From positions 12,403 through 76,402 of the forward strand of contig DASZLU010000032.1 in assembly GCA_035552195.1 (NCBI GenBank): DNA of 64,000 bases, in the 5' to 3' direction. Of the stretch, positions 34,836 through 44,201 are shown piece by piece. The stretch is from CAIKMD01 sp035552195 (lineage in GTDB: Bacteria > Pseudomonadota > Alphaproteobacteria > ATCC43930 > CGMCC-115725). The notes below the pieces were generated by a model. That model searched no databases and was not told the DNA's origin. It saw nothing but the letters and a program-made list of their open reading frames with translations. The position numbers were made by a program, and so were the translations under genes. Positions within the stretch are counted from its first letter, which is position 1, and the number at the start of each line of letters is the position of its first letter.

Positions 34836-36887
34836 ATGGCGTATGTAGTGGCGGTCGATATCGGCGGTACTTTTACCGATCTCGTCGCCTTCGATCACGA
34901 CAGTCAGAAGGTCGTCTACACCAAGAGTCCGACGACCTACGGTAATTTCGTCGACGGCATCCTCGATTGCTTTTCGAAGGCACAGATCGATCCAGCCTCG
35001 GCGAATTTCTTCAATCACGGCACGACGCTGGTCATCAACTCGCTGATCCAGCGCCGCGGCGCCCGCACCGCGCTCGTCACCTCCGCCGGTTTCCGCGACG
35101 TCTTGGAGATCGCGCGGGCCAACCGGCCCGACCCCTTCGATCTGCATTACCAGCGCGACGAGCCGTTGATCCCGCGCGAGCTGCGCTTCGAGGTGCCGGA
35201 GCGGATCGACGCCAAGGGCCAGATCGTCACGCCCCTCGATGTCACGGTGCTCGAGAAGCTCGCGGAGGAGTTCAAGCGGCAAAACGTCGATTCCGTCGCC
35301 GTCTTCTTCATGAATTCCTATCTCGATCCGAGCCATGAGCAGCGCGCCGCCGAGCTGCTGCAGCGCATGTTGCCCGATGTCTACGTTACCTCCAGCACCG
35401 AGTTGACGCGCGAATGGTACGAGTACGAGCGCTGCTCGACCGCTGCGGCGAACGCCTATGTCGGGCCGCAGGTGAATACCTATATCCGCCGGCTCGAAAG
35501 CGACCTGACGCAGCGCGGCTACGACGGCTCGCTCTTCATGATGGGCTCGAATGGCGGGCTGCTCTCGGTCGCGCGCACCTGCCGCCAGCCGATCGCGCTC
35601 GTCGAATCCGGCCCGATCGGCGGCTGCATCGGTGCCGGCGCCTATGCCGAAGCGCTCGGCGTCGCGAATGTCGTCGCTTTCGATATGGGCGGCACGACAG
35701 CAAAATGCGCGCTGGTCGAGCGCGGCCGCTTCTCCGTCGATTCCGTCTATTATGCCAACGGTTATATCAAAGGCTTTCCGATCAAATCGCCGGTGATCGA
35801 CATCGTCGAAGTCGGCTCGGGCGGCGGCTCGATCATCTGGCTCGACGAGCAGAAGCGCGTCCATGTCGGGCCGCAAAGCGCCGGCTCGACGCCGGGCCCG
35901 GTCTGCTATGGCCGCGGCGGCGAGGCGCCGACGGTGACCGATGCGAATCTGTTGCTCGGTCGTCTCAATCCCGAGCATTTTCTCGGCGGCGAGCTTGCGC
36001 TCACCACCGATCTCGCCAAGCGCGCGCTCGCCGAGCGTGTTGCGACGCCGCTCGGCTATACCGGCGAGCGCGGCGTGATCGAAATGGCGGATGGCGCACT
36101 CGCGATCGCGACCGTGACCATGGCCGGTGCCATTCGTCGAGTCTCGATCGAGCACGGGCTCGATCCGCGGGATTTTGCGCTGTTCTGCTATGGCGGCGGC
36201 GGGCCGCTGCACGCATCGGCGCTCGCGCATGAGCTGTCGATCCCGCAGGTGATCATCCCGCCCGAGCCGGGAAATTTTTCGGCCATCGGTATGCTGCTCG
36301 CGGATGCGCGCATCGACTTCGCTAAGACTTTCACAGGTCTGCTCGACGACAAGATCGTCGGGACGATGGAAGAGGAATTCCAGGCGATGGAGCGCGGAGC
36401 CGCCGAGGCACTGACGCGCGAATTCGGCGCCGGCGAGATATTCTACGAGCGCCACGCCGAGATGCGTTATCGTGGCCAGCGCCACAATATCAAAGTGCCC
36501 ATCACCGGCCTCAAAAGCGTCGCGCAAATCCACGAAGCCTTCACCCGCGATTACAAGCGTCGCTACGGCCACGCCGATTCGAAAGCGCCGGCCGAGCTAC
36601 AGGCGCTGCTTGTCTCCGGCTTCGCCAAGCTGCGTCGCCCGGATATCGCGCGTCTGCCGCGCCGCGCCGGGAAAGGTCGTGGCGAGAGCACGCGGCCGGT
36701 CTATTTCGGCAAAGCCGGGATGGTCGAGACACATGTGTACGAGCGCGACGCGCTGCCTGCCGGCTTCGAAGGCGCGGGGCCGGCGGTCATCGAGGAATAC
36801 GGCTCGACGACTTTGGTATGGCCAGGCGATCGCTTTAAGATCGGCACGATGGGCGAGATCCGCATCGATTGCAGCGGCGGCAAGTAG
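34836..36887 (+). CDS. hydantoinase/oxoprolinase family protein, HyuA-like subunit
   Basis: ATP-dependent hydrolase or carboxylase subunit of 683 residues, the normal length. Nucleotide-binding actin-like motifs are visible: VAVDIGGTFTDLVAFD at the N-terminus, NHGTTLVINSLIQRRGA near residue 60, FMMGSNGGLLS near 236 and ESGPIGGCIGAGAY near 256. VVAFDMGGTTAKCALVERG starts the second lobe. AGGAG precedes ATG 34836. Together with the HyuB-like protein it may open a hydantoin or 5-oxoproline ring, or carboxylate a ketone such as acetophenone, in an ATP-dependent way. These reactions cannot be told apart by sequence reading alone. The aromatic-acid-type MFS gene upstream favours a cyclic or aryl substrate. 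Confidence 0.9.
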   Translation: MAYVVAVDIGGTFTDLVAFDHDSQKVVYTKSPTTYGNFVDGILDCFSKAQIDPASANFFNHGTTLVINSLIQRRGARTALVTSAGFRDVLEIARANRPDPFDLHYQRDEPLIPRELRFEVPERIDAKGQIVTPLDVTVLEKLAEEFKRQNVDSVAVFFMNSYLDPSHEQRAAELLQRMLPDVYVTSSTELTREWYEYERCSTAAANAYVGPQVNTYIRRLESDLTQRGYDGSLFMMGSNGGLLSVARTCRQPIALVESGPIGGCIGAGAYAEALGVANVVAFDMGGTTAKCALVERGRFSVDSVYYANGYIKGFPIKSPVIDIVEVGSGGGSIIWLDEQKRVHVGPQSAGSTPGPVCYGRGGEAPTVTDANLLLGRLNPEHFLGGELALTTDLAKRALAERVATPLGYTGERGVIEMADGALAIATVTMAGAIRRVSIEHGLDPRDFALFCYGGGGPLHASALAHELSIPQVIIPPEPGNFSAIGMLLADARIDFAKTFTGLLDDKIVGTMEEEFQAMERGAAEALTREFGAGEIFYERHAEMRYRGQRHNIKVPITGLKSVAQIHEAFTRDYKRRYGHADSKAPAELQALLVSGFAKLRRPDIARLPRRAGKGRGESTRPVYFGKAGMVETHVYERDALPAGFEGAGPAVIEEYGSTTLVWPGDRFKIGTMGEIRIDCSGGK

Positions 36888-36898
36888 GAGAGGGCGAC

Positions 36899-38590
36899 AT
36901 GGACACCATTGCGCAAAGCAGCACCAAGCTCGATCCGATCACCCTCGAAGTCATCCGCTACGGCGTCGTCTCCATCGCCGATCAGATCGACGCGAATATC
37001 ACGCGCACGGCATTCAGCCCCTATGTATACGAATATAAGGACTTCGCCGTCGGTCTGGTGAATACCGAGGGCCATCTCGTCGCGCAATCGACCGGCGGCA
37101 TGCCCCCGTTCGTCGCCGACACGGTCGGTACGGCGGTGCGCGATGGGCTCAAGATCTATGGCCGCGAGCGACTCTTTGAGGGCGACGTGGTCGTGTGCAA
37201 TCACGCCGCAGTGCAGGGCCAGCATCTCAACAACACCGTGATGTACACGCCGATCTATGCCGGGCCGGCGCCGAAGGCGCTGATCGGCTTTTTCGCGATC
37301 AACGTGCATTGGATCGATATCGGCGGCGTGCCGAGCGGCCATACCACCGACATCTTCATGGAAGGCTTGCAGCTGCGCTCGATCAAGCTGTGGTCGAAGG
37401 GCGAGCCGATCGAGGAGGTCTATCGCATCATCGAGAACAACACGCGGCTGCCGGTCGATCTGATGGGCGATATCTCGGCACAGCTCGCCGGCTGTTTCCT
37501 CGGTCGGGATTTGACGATCGCATTGGCCGAAAAATACGGCATCGCGACGTTCAACGCAGCGGTGGCAACCATCCTCGATCAGGCGGAAGAGGCGGCGCGC
37601 GCCGCGATCCGCGCCATTCCCGACGGCGTCTACGAGACCGAGACCTGTCTCGACAACGACACGATCACCGACGACCCGGTGCCGATCAAGGTGAAGGTGA
37701 CGATCGCAGGCGACGAGATGACCGTCGACTTCACCGAGATTTCCGATCAGCGCCCGGGCAACATCAATTCCGGCTATTTCGGCGGCGGGATGACGGCGGC
37801 GCGCGTCGCGTTCAAATATCTCATCATGCCGCGCGAGCCGGCGAATGAAGGCATGTATCGGCCGCTGAAGCTCATCCTGCCGGAAGGCAAGATCATCAGC
37901 GCGCGGCCCGACGCGCCGATGGGCGGCTATCCTTTCCCGCTGCCGACCATCATCGATGCGATCATTCGCGCGCTGCAATCGGCGGTGCCCGATAAGGCGA
38001 CCGGGGCGCATTTCGGCACCCATTCGGGCTTCATGGTGCGCGGCACCTGGCCGGACGGCCGCGCCTTCCTCGCGCATGACAGCGGCCATGGCGGCTGGGG
38101 TGCGGGCGATGGCCATGACGGCGCCGGGCCGTTCCGTACCATGGCGCATGGCGACACGCGCCTCATCCCGATGGAGTTGCAAGAGACGCTGCTGCCGTTC
38201 CGCGTCGAGTCATTGGAGCTGCGGCCGGACTCAGGCGGCGCCGGTAAGTTCCGCGGCGGGCTCGGCTTCCGCAAGAAATACGTGATCACCTATCCGTGCC
38301 TGCTAACAACGAATGTCGACCGTACCCGCGATCCGCCGTGGGGCGTGCAAGGCGGCCAGGCCGGCCAGCCCGGCCGTGTCACCGTCTACAAGGCCGCGGG
38401 TGGTAGCGAGGTGATTTCGAAAGTGCGCAACTATCCGCTCAAAGCCGGCGACGCCGTCGTGCTCGAGACGGGCGGCGGCGGCGGCTGGGGATCGCCAACA
38501 GAGCGCGCACGCGAAGCGATCGAACGCGATATCGCGCGCGGCTTCGTCACGCGCGAAGCGGCGGAACGCGATTACGCTATGAAGACGTAA
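36899..38590 (+). CDS. hydantoinase/oxoprolinase family protein, HyuB-like subunit
   Basis: Partner subunit of 563 residues. It has the HyuB start LDPITLEVIRYGVVSIADQI, ITRTAFSPYVYEYKDFAVGL, STGGMPPFVADTVG and DVVVCNHAAVQGQHLNNTVM, with metal-binding His/Asp residues. The C-terminal half has GGYPFPLPTIIDAIIRALQS and PDSGGAGKFRGGLGFRKKY. ATG 36899 follows AGGAGAGGGCG, 11 bases after HyuA. An in-frame start at 36869 would overlap HyuA and is not needed. The two subunits normally form a heteromer; no third (gamma) subunit of acetone carboxylase type follows, which argues against acetone carboxylase itself. Confidence 0.9.
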   Translation: MDTIAQSSTKLDPITLEVIRYGVVSIADQIDANITRTAFSPYVYEYKDFAVGLVNTEGHLVAQSTGGMPPFVADTVGTAVRDGLKIYGRERLFEGDVVVCNHAAVQGQHLNNTVMYTPIYAGPAPKALIGFFAINVHWIDIGGVPSGHTTDIFMEGLQLRSIKLWSKGEPIEEVYRIIENNTRLPVDLMGDISAQLAGCFLGRDLTIALAEKYGIATFNAAVATILDQAEEAARAAIRAIPDGVYETETCLDNDTITDDPVPIKVKVTIAGDEMTVDFTEISDQRPGNINSGYFGGGMTAARVAFKYLIMPREPANEGMYRPLKLILPEGKIISARPDAPMGGYPFPLPTIIDAIIRALQSAVPDKATGAHFGTHSGFMVRGTWPDGRAFLAHDSGHGGWGAGDGHDGAGPFRTMAHGDTRLIPMELQETLLPFRVESLELRPDSGGAGKFRGGLGFRKKYVITYPCLLTTNVDRTRDPPWGVQGGQAGQPGRVTVYKAAGGSEVISKVRNYPLKAGDAVVLETGGGGGWGSPTERAREAIERDIARGFVTREAAERDYAMKT

Positions 38591-38591
38591 A

Positions 38592-38610
38592 GCCCGCTTA
38601 TTTCGCGGGC
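38592..38610. terminator. small hairpin between convergent genes
   Basis: GCCCGC 38592-38597 pairs with GCGGGC 38605-38610. It spans the gap between the HyuB-like stop (38590) and the convergent Rieske stop (38598). A six-base stem with little T-run makes it a weak bidirectional terminator at best. Confidence 0.4.
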
Positions 38611-39803
38611 GCCGGCTCTTTCTGGATCGCCTGGAAGTTGTTCTCGTATTTCGAGTCGAATGCCTTGAGCGTCGCGCCTTCGCGCTTGATCTCGATCATC
38701 GGCTCGTTCTCGGCGCGATCGCGGACCACGCCCATCGGCTCAAGGCCTTGTTCGACCTTCGCGCATTCCTCGAACAGCATCTTGTGATAGAGCGCGACGC
38801 CGCGGTCGCTGGTCGCGAGATGCTCGCGCGTGCGATCGGAGATCGCGCCCTGGCCGATCCAGGCGATGCAATCCTGCAGCGGGATGGTGTTGCCGATCAG
38901 CTTGCCGTTGTCGTCGAGCACGCGTTTTTGTGTGACCTTGATCGGCAGTGCCGCGGCACCCGGCTTCCGCTTCGAAGTGCGGTACATGATCTGCAAAGTA
39001 TGTGTGTCGTCGACCGGCACGCGGATCTGGAAGCCGGGTGCTTCTGCCGCGCCTTGCGCCAGGATTTGCGGGAAGAGCACGGGATGGCCGACGGTCCAAT
39101 CGTCCGAGGTCTCGGGCTCGCCTTCGAGCAGGCGGCGCTTGTAGAAGCCGTATTCGAAGGTTTCGAAAGCGATCTTCACGTGGCGTGCCGGATTCATCGC
39201 CGGCGGCCGGCCCGCTTTCTTTTCCTGATAATTGCCGAACTTCGCATGCAGGAATTCGAAATGCACAGGATCGGCGGAATTGTCCATGCACTGGACCCAA
39301 TTGCAGGGCAGCGGATAGATCTCGATCGCGCGGTCGAGATCGTCGCGCACCAGCAAGTCCCAGCGCGGCAGCAGCGGCACGGGCGCCGGACCCATATAAG
39401 CCCAGACGAAGCCGCCGAGTGGCTCGCAGGGATAGGCCTTGATCTTGATCTTCTCTTTGTAGCGCAGCTCGGGCTGCGTCAGATCTTCGTAGGGCATCTC
39501 AACGCAATTGCCCTGGAGGTCGAACGCCCAGCCGTGATAGGCGCAGCGCAAGCCGCAATCTTCCGGTATGCCGTATTCGAGCGACATGCAGCGATGCGGG
39601 CAGCGATCGTCGACCAGGCCGTATTCGCCTTTCTCGGTGCGGAAGAGGGTCAGGTCCTCCCCCAGGATGCGCACCTTCTGCACGGGCTCTTTGGCGAGTT
39701 CGGCCTCGGTGCCGACCACTTGCCAATAGCGGCGCAGTAAGTTGCCCATCGGCGTGCCCGGGCCGATTTGGGTCAGACGTTCGTTTTCTGCCTGTGTCGT
39801 CAT
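38598..39803 (-). CDS. Rieske oxygenase alpha subunit, phthalate 4,5-dioxygenase type
   Basis: Oxygenase catalytic subunit of 401 residues. The N-terminal signature IGPGTPMGNLLRRYWQV is closest to the classic GTPMG form. Rieske ligands are C68/H70 and C87/H90. The mononuclear iron site is in DNSADPVHFEFLHAKFG (D-x2-H-x4-H) and TSDRGVALYHKMLFEE lies near 330. GGAGGAA precedes ATG 39803. It is convergent with the HyuA/HyuB operon and divergent from the prepilin peptidase. It is the one Rieske gene with no binding-protein gene beside it. No reductase is nearby. Confidence 0.93.
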   Translation of the reverse strand: MTTQAENERLTQIGPGTPMGNLLRRYWQVVGTEAELAKEPVQKVRILGEDLTLFRTEKGEYGLVDDRCPHRCMSLEYGIPEDCGLRCAYHGWAFDLQGNCVEMPYEDLTQPELRYKEKIKIKAYPCEPLGGFVWAYMGPAPVPLLPRWDLLVRDDLDRAIEIYPLPCNWVQCMDNSADPVHFEFLHAKFGNYQEKKAGRPPAMNPARHVKIAFETFEYGFYKRRLLEGEPETSDDWTVGHPVLFPQILAQGAAEAPGFQIRVPVDDTHTLQIMYRTSKRKPGAAALPIKVTQKRVLDDNGKLIGNTIPLQDCIAWIGQGAISDRTREHLATSDRGVALYHKMLFEECAKVEQGLEPMGVVRDRAENEPMIEIKREGATLKAFDSKYENNFQAIQKEPAPAK

Positions 39804-39949
39804 GCGAATTCCTCCGTGTACGGATCATTTTATACCCGTTCGGATAGGCGTCAAAGCCCCCGTTCTTGCTGCGACCTTCTTGCTGAAATGGGCGGCAATA
39901 GCGCATCCTGCATGTCTTACCGCAGTGCAGCGCGAGTGGATCGGTAACC

Positions 39950-40699
39950 ATGGAAGTGCCCGAATGGCTGTGGCCGGTGTTGGCATCGCCGTTCATCGGC
40001 AGTTTCCTCGGCGTATTGGTCACGCGCCTGCCGGCGGACCGGCCAGTCGCAGTCGGTCGCTCGGCCTGCGATCAATGCGGCCATGCGCTTGGACCGTTGG
40101 ATCTCGTGCCCCTCGTGAGCTGGCTCGCCCTGCGCGGCCGCTGCCGTCATTGCGGCGCGAACATTACGGCGCTACCACTCATTATTGAAATCGGGGCGTT
40201 GTTGGTCGCGGTGTGGGCGGCGAGCGTCAGCATCGGTCTCGCGCTGTGGGCGGGCTGCGTCCTCGGCTGGGTCTTGCTGACGCTAGGCGCGATCGATATT
40301 CGCGACGGCATCTTGCCGGATGTCCTGACCTTGCCGCTGGTCGTGTTAGGGTTAGTCGCGACCTCCTTTCTCACGCCCTGGCAAATGCTCGATAGTGCCG
40401 TTGGGGCCGTCGTCGGCTTCACGATCTTCGCGTTGATCCGCTGGCTGTATCGCCGGCTGCGCGGGCGTGAAGGCATGGGGCTCGGCGACGCCAAACTGCT
40501 CGCTGCGACAGGCGCCTGGGTCACCTGGGACGGGCTGCCCAGCGTCGTACTGATCGCGGCGGTGACGGGGCTCGTCCTTGCCCTCATCATGGCTCGGCGT
40601 GGCGCGCCGCTGACTCTTAATCAGCGAATCCCGTTTGGCCCGGCGCTTTGCCTGGGCACCTGGCTGGTCTGGCTTTATGGGCCGATCACAGGCCCCTAA
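39950..40699 (+). CDS. gspO: prepilin peptidase / N-methyltransferase (type II secretion, GspO/PilD)
   Basis: Polytopic aspartic protease of 249 residues that cleaves and N-methylates pseudopilins. The zinc-type cysteine motif CDQCGHALG...CRHCGANITALPLIIE is intact near residues 40-70. The catalytic aspartates lie in AIDIRDGILPDVLTLP near 125 and GMGLGDAKLLAATGAW near 185. Several hydrophobic segments follow. It is the first gene of the type II secretion locus and lies 115 bases before gspE. It should process GspH, I, J and K encoded downstream. Confidence 0.93.
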   Translation: MEVPEWLWPVLASPFIGSFLGVLVTRLPADRPVAVGRSACDQCGHALGPLDLVPLVSWLALRGRCRHCGANITALPLIIEIGALLVAVWAASVSIGLALWAGCVLGWVLLTLGAIDIRDGILPDVLTLPLVVLGLVATSFLTPWQMLDSAVGAVVGFTIFALIRWLYRRLRGREGMGLGDAKLLAATGAWVTWDGLPSVVLIAAVTGLVLALIMARRGAPLTLNQRIPFGPALCLGTWLVWLYGPITGP

Positions 40700-40719
40700 C
40701 CCTCCCCCACCTGATGAGA

Positions 40720-40730
40720 TATAATTGACA
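40720..40730 (+). promoter_or_regulatory. weak promoter-like elements before gspE
   Basis: A perfect TATAAT (40720-40725) is followed by the overlapping TTGACA (40725-40730). Neither has a matching partner element at the usual 16-18 base spacing, so only a tentative promoter is proposed in the 115-base gspO-gspE gap. Confidence 0.25.
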
Positions 40731-40814
40731 TGAAGTTGCCACACTCCGCCCCTTATGCTTTGTCCTTCGGGACCGATCGGGACGTCTTGGGCGCGGCGGG
40801 CGCAGGGTAGAATC

Positions 40815-42518
40815 GTGATCATTCAATTCGAGCGCAAAGAGATCGAGCGCCAGGTTGCGGCTCGTCTTATCGCCGGCGGCAAGCTCGACCAGGCAGCCCT
40901 CGACCGCGTGTTGCGTCTGCAAAACAGCAATGCCGACCGATTCGAGGCGCTGCTGGTGAAGCTCGGCCTCGCCAGCGAGCGTGACGTTGCCGAAGCGCTC
41001 TCGCGCGAAATCAACCTCGCGATCGCGGAACCGCCCGATTATCCGGAGGCGCCGGTCATCGAAGGCCGGCTTACCCATCAATTCATCCGCCATTGGAGCA
41101 TCCTGCCGCTCACCGAGACCGAGGAGGGGCTGGTCGTCGCCATGGTCGATCCGCTCGACCGCTATGTCCGGCAGGCGGTCGAGATGGCGAGCGGCCGGCC
41201 GGTCGTGCCGCTGATCGCGCTGCCCTCGGATTTCGACGCCGCCTATGCCCGGCTCTACGAGCCGCAGAAGAGCGCCTCGGCCCCGGCCACCGCCCATGCC
41301 GAAATCGGCGACGAGGACTTGCTCGAGGATGTCGACCGGTTGCGCGATCTCGCCAGCGAGGTGCCGGTCATCCGCCTCGTCAATCAGCTCATCACCCGGG
41401 CGGTCGAGAGTCGCGCCTCCGACATTCATATTGAGCCGTTGCAGAATCGCCTGGTCGTGCGCTATCGCATCGACGGGCTGCTGCGCGAGTTTGCCTCGCC
41501 GCCGGCGCAGCTGCGCGCTGCGATCATCTCGCGCGTGAAGATCATGGCGAAGCTCAACATCGCCGAGCGCCGCTTGCCGCAAGACGGCCGCATCCGTTTG
41601 GCGGTGCAAGGCCGCGAATTCGATCTTCGCGTCTCGACGATGCCCACCCTGCATGGCGAGTCTGTCGTCATGCGCTTGCTCGATCGCGGCAGCCTCGCGG
41701 TCGATCTGCCATCCCTTGGCTTCGATGAGACGATGCTCGAGCCGTTCCTCTCGGTGCTCCATCGGCCGCAGGGCATCCTGCTGGTCACCGGCCCGACCGG
41801 CAGCGGCAAGACGACGACGCTCTACGCTTGTCTCAACCGGCTCAATTTGCCCGAACGCAAGCTCTTCACCGTCGAAGACCCGATCGAATATCAGCTCGAA
41901 GGCGTCAACCAAATTCAGGTCAAGCCGCAGATCGGCCTGAGCTTCGCGCATGTGCTGCGCTCGATCCTGCGCCAGGATCCCGACATCATCATGGTCGGCG
42001 AAATGCGCGACCTCGAGACGGCGCAGATCGCGGTGCAGGCCGCGCTCACCGGCCATCTCGTGCTCTCGACCCTGCATACCAACAACGCCGCCGCGACGGT
42101 AACGCGCCTGCTCGACATGGGGGTCGAGGATTATCTCGTCACCTCGACGGTCAACGGCGTGCTGGCGCAACGACTGGTGCGCAAGCTCTGCCCGCATTGC
42201 CGCGAAGCCTATCACGTGCTGCCGGAGCTGGCGCGAGAGATCGGTCTCGATGCGGATAGCGGCGAGCCTGTGCTTTATCGCTCGAAGGGCTGCGAGCAGT
42301 GTCTGGGCAGCGGCTATTTCGGTCGCGTCGCCGTGCTCGAATTTCTGCCGCTCACCGAAGGATTGCGGACACTGGTGCATCAGCGCGCGACCGCGCAGAA
42401 GATACAGGAGGCGGCGGCCGAAGCCGGCATGGTCTCGATGTATCAGGACGGCCTGCGCAAGGCGCAGCAAGGGGTGACCTCGCTCGACGAAGTCATCCGC
42501 GTGACGCGCGAGATTTGA
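40815..42518 (+). CDS. gspE: type II secretion ATPase GspE
   Basis: Cytoplasmic hexameric ATPase driving pseudopilus assembly, about 567 residues. The N-terminal domain has KLGLASERDVAEALSREI, typical of GspE-N. Walker A is GPTGSGKT at residues 326-333, the Asp box and Walker B DPDIIMVGEMRD lie near 390, and the His box is THLTGHLVLSTLHTNN-like near 415. The tetracysteine zinc loop (CPHC near 458, CEQC near 493) is intact and typical of T2SS rather than twitching PilT. I chose GTG 40815 (MIIQFERKEIERQ); the frame stays open back to 40755. It overlaps nothing and leads directly into gspF. Confidence 0.93.
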   Translation: MIIQFERKEIERQVAARLIAGGKLDQAALDRVLRLQNSNADRFEALLVKLGLASERDVAEALSREINLAIAEPPDYPEAPVIEGRLTHQFIRHWSILPLTETEEGLVVAMVDPLDRYVRQAVEMASGRPVVPLIALPSDFDAAYARLYEPQKSASAPATAHAEIGDEDLLEDVDRLRDLASEVPVIRLVNQLITRAVESRASDIHIEPLQNRLVVRYRIDGLLREFASPPAQLRAAIISRVKIMAKLNIAERRLPQDGRIRLAVQGREFDLRVSTMPTLHGESVVMRLLDRGSLAVDLPSLGFDETMLEPFLSVLHRPQGILLVTGPTGSGKTTTLYACLNRLNLPERKLFTVEDPIEYQLEGVNQIQVKPQIGLSFAHVLRSILRQDPDIIMVGEMRDLETAQIAVQAALTGHLVLSTLHTNNAAATVTRLLDMGVEDYLVTSTVNGVLAQRLVRKLCPHCREAYHVLPELAREIGLDADSGEPVLYRSKGCEQCLGSGYFGRVAVLEFLPLTEGLRTLVHQRATAQKIQEAAAEAGMVSMYQDGLRKAQQGVTSLDEVIRVTREI

Positions 42519-42519
42519 G

Positions 42520-43737
42520 ATGGGCCTTTATCGCTACCAGGCGGCCGCGGCCTCCGGCGAACTCGTCACCGGCGAGATGGAGGCGGCCGACCAGGACAGC
42601 GTCATCGAACGGCTGCACGCGCAGGGCTATATCCCGATCGATGCACGCGAGACGCGCGCTGGGCTCTTGTCGTGGCTGCGGCCGAAAGGGTCCGCGAACC
42701 GCACCGCCCAACCCAAGAATCTGATCTTCCTGACGCAACAACTTGGCATGCTGATCCAAGCCGGGTTGTCGCTCGATCGTGCGCTCGAGATGGTGCTCAG
42801 CGTCGTCGAAGGCAAAACCGAGCAGGAGAGGGTTCGTGCCGTGCTCGACCGCGTGCGTGGCGGCAGGACGCTGGCCGATGCGATGGCGGCGCAGAACGGG
42901 TTCTTTCCCGCGTACTACATCGGCATGGTGCGTGCGGCCGAAGCCAGCGGCTCGCTCGATACGACGCTGCGCCATCTCGCCGAGTTGCTGGAGCGCGCCG
43001 ATGCCGCGCGCGAGCAGGTGAAATCGGCGCTGATTTATCCGATGCTGGTGCTCGTCACCGGCGCCGGCTCGATCGCGATCCTGTTCGAATTCGTCATCCC
43101 GCGCTTCCGCCCGCTTTTCGACGGCGCCGGAACCACGCTGCCGCTGGCGACACAGATCGTCCTCGGCATCAGCGACGGCGTGCAGAATTACGGGCTATTC
43201 GGGCTCGTGGCGCTGCTGCTCCTGGGGCTGCTGTGGCGCCGGCACATCGGCACGCCCGAAGGCCGGCGACGCTGGCACCATCGCCTCCTCAAATTGCCGC
43301 TGTTCGGCGGACTGGTGGTGAAGACCGAGGTGTCGCGCTTCGGGCGGACCCTGGGCACGTTGCTGCGCAACGGCGTATCGCCATTGAGCGCGTTGCTGAT
43401 CACGCAGGAAACGATCTCCAATCTTGCGTTACGCGACGCGCTTTCTCGCGTCGTCGATAGCGTGAAGGAAGGCAAGGGCCTGGCCGAGCCGTTATTGCAG
43501 ACCGGTATCGTGCCGACATTGGCGGTCAACCTCATTCGCGTCGGTGAGGAAACGGCGCGGCTCGACGACATGCTGCTGAAGGTCGCCGATATCTATGAGC
43601 AGGAAACCAAGCGCGGCATCGACCGGCTGCTGGCGCTGCTCGTCCCGGCGGTGACGATCGGCCTCGGCGTGGTCGTCGCACTCGTGATCGGCTCGATTCT
43701 CACCGCGATCCTTAGTGTCTACGACCTGGCGCTCTGA
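42520..43737 (+). CDS. gspF: type II secretion inner-membrane platform protein GspF
   Basis: Inner-membrane protein of 405 residues. The N-terminus MGLYRYQAAAASGELVTGEM is the usual beta-strand start, followed by two repeated GspF domains. The first has FLTQQLGMLIQAGLSLDRAL; the second has RFGRTLGTLLRNGVSPLSAL and ends VKVG-type LIRVGEETARLDDMLLKVAD. Three hydrophobic segments near residues 170, 220 and 375 fit the three-helix topology. It starts one base after the gspE stop and interacts with GspE and GspL in known systems. Confidence 0.93.
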   Translation: MGLYRYQAAAASGELVTGEMEAADQDSVIERLHAQGYIPIDARETRAGLLSWLRPKGSANRTAQPKNLIFLTQQLGMLIQAGLSLDRALEMVLSVVEGKTEQERVRAVLDRVRGGRTLADAMAAQNGFFPAYYIGMVRAAEASGSLDTTLRHLAELLERADAAREQVKSALIYPMLVLVTGAGSIAILFEFVIPRFRPLFDGAGTTLPLATQIVLGISDGVQNYGLFGLVALLLLGLLWRRHIGTPEGRRRWHHRLLKLPLFGGLVVKTEVSRFGRTLGTLLRNGVSPLSALLITQETISNLALRDALSRVVDSVKEGKGLAEPLLQTGIVPTLAVNLIRVGEETARLDDMLLKVADIYEQETKRGIDRLLALLVPAVTIGLGVVVALVIGSILTAILSVYDLAL

Positions 43738-43742
43738 TCCGC

Positions 43743-44201
43743 ATGCGCTCCGACCGCGGCTTCACCTTGATCGAGATGCTGGTCGTCATCGCCATCGCTG
43801 CGCTGATCGCGGCGGTTGCCTTGCCGCAATTCTCCGGTGCGCAGGCGAAAGCCGATATGAACAGTACCGCGCGCCGCCTCGCGGCGGGTCTGCGCAGCAC
43901 GCGCAGCCTCGCCATGGCGCACGGGCAAGCGGAGGCGTTCTCGCTCGACATCGCGCATCGGCTTTATCGCAGCGGAACCGGAGCGGCGCAGCCGGTCGAT
44001 AAAACGGTCGGCCTCACCCTCGTGACGGCTTCGCAAGAGCAGATCGATTCCGGCGCAGGCAATATCCGCTTCTTTGCCGACGGCAGTTCGACCGGTGGCG
44101 GGATCGGCTTGCGTGCCGGCGCGCGCAACGCGCTGATCCTGGTCGATTGGCTGACCGGCCGGGTCTCCATCGTGGAGGGTGCCGATGCAGCAAAGCGATA
44201 A
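43743..44201 (+). CDS. gspH: type II secretion minor pseudopilin GspH
   Basis: Prepilin-like protein of 152 residues. The leader is MRSDRG, cut before FTLIEMLVVIAIAALIAAVA with the E+5 glutamate. The body has a GspH-type segment (IRFFADGSSTGGGIGLRAG), which separates it from the calcium-binding GspG. It starts five bases after the gspF stop and overlaps gspI by 17 bases. The major pseudopilin GspG, usually between gspF and gspH, is absent. Confidence 0.85.
   Translation: MRSDRGFTLIEMLVVIAIAALIAAVALPQFSGAQAKADMNSTARRLAAGLRSTRSLAMAHGQAEAFSLDIAHRLYRSGTGAAQPVDKTVGLTLVTASQEQIDSGAGNIRFFADGSSTGGGIGLRAGARNALILVDWLTGRVSIVEGADAAKR

Noticed and set aside
34329..36572. 747-codon open frame on the minus strand opposite the HyuA-like gene
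   Set aside because: No recognisable domain; HyuA-like motifs on the other strand are decisive.
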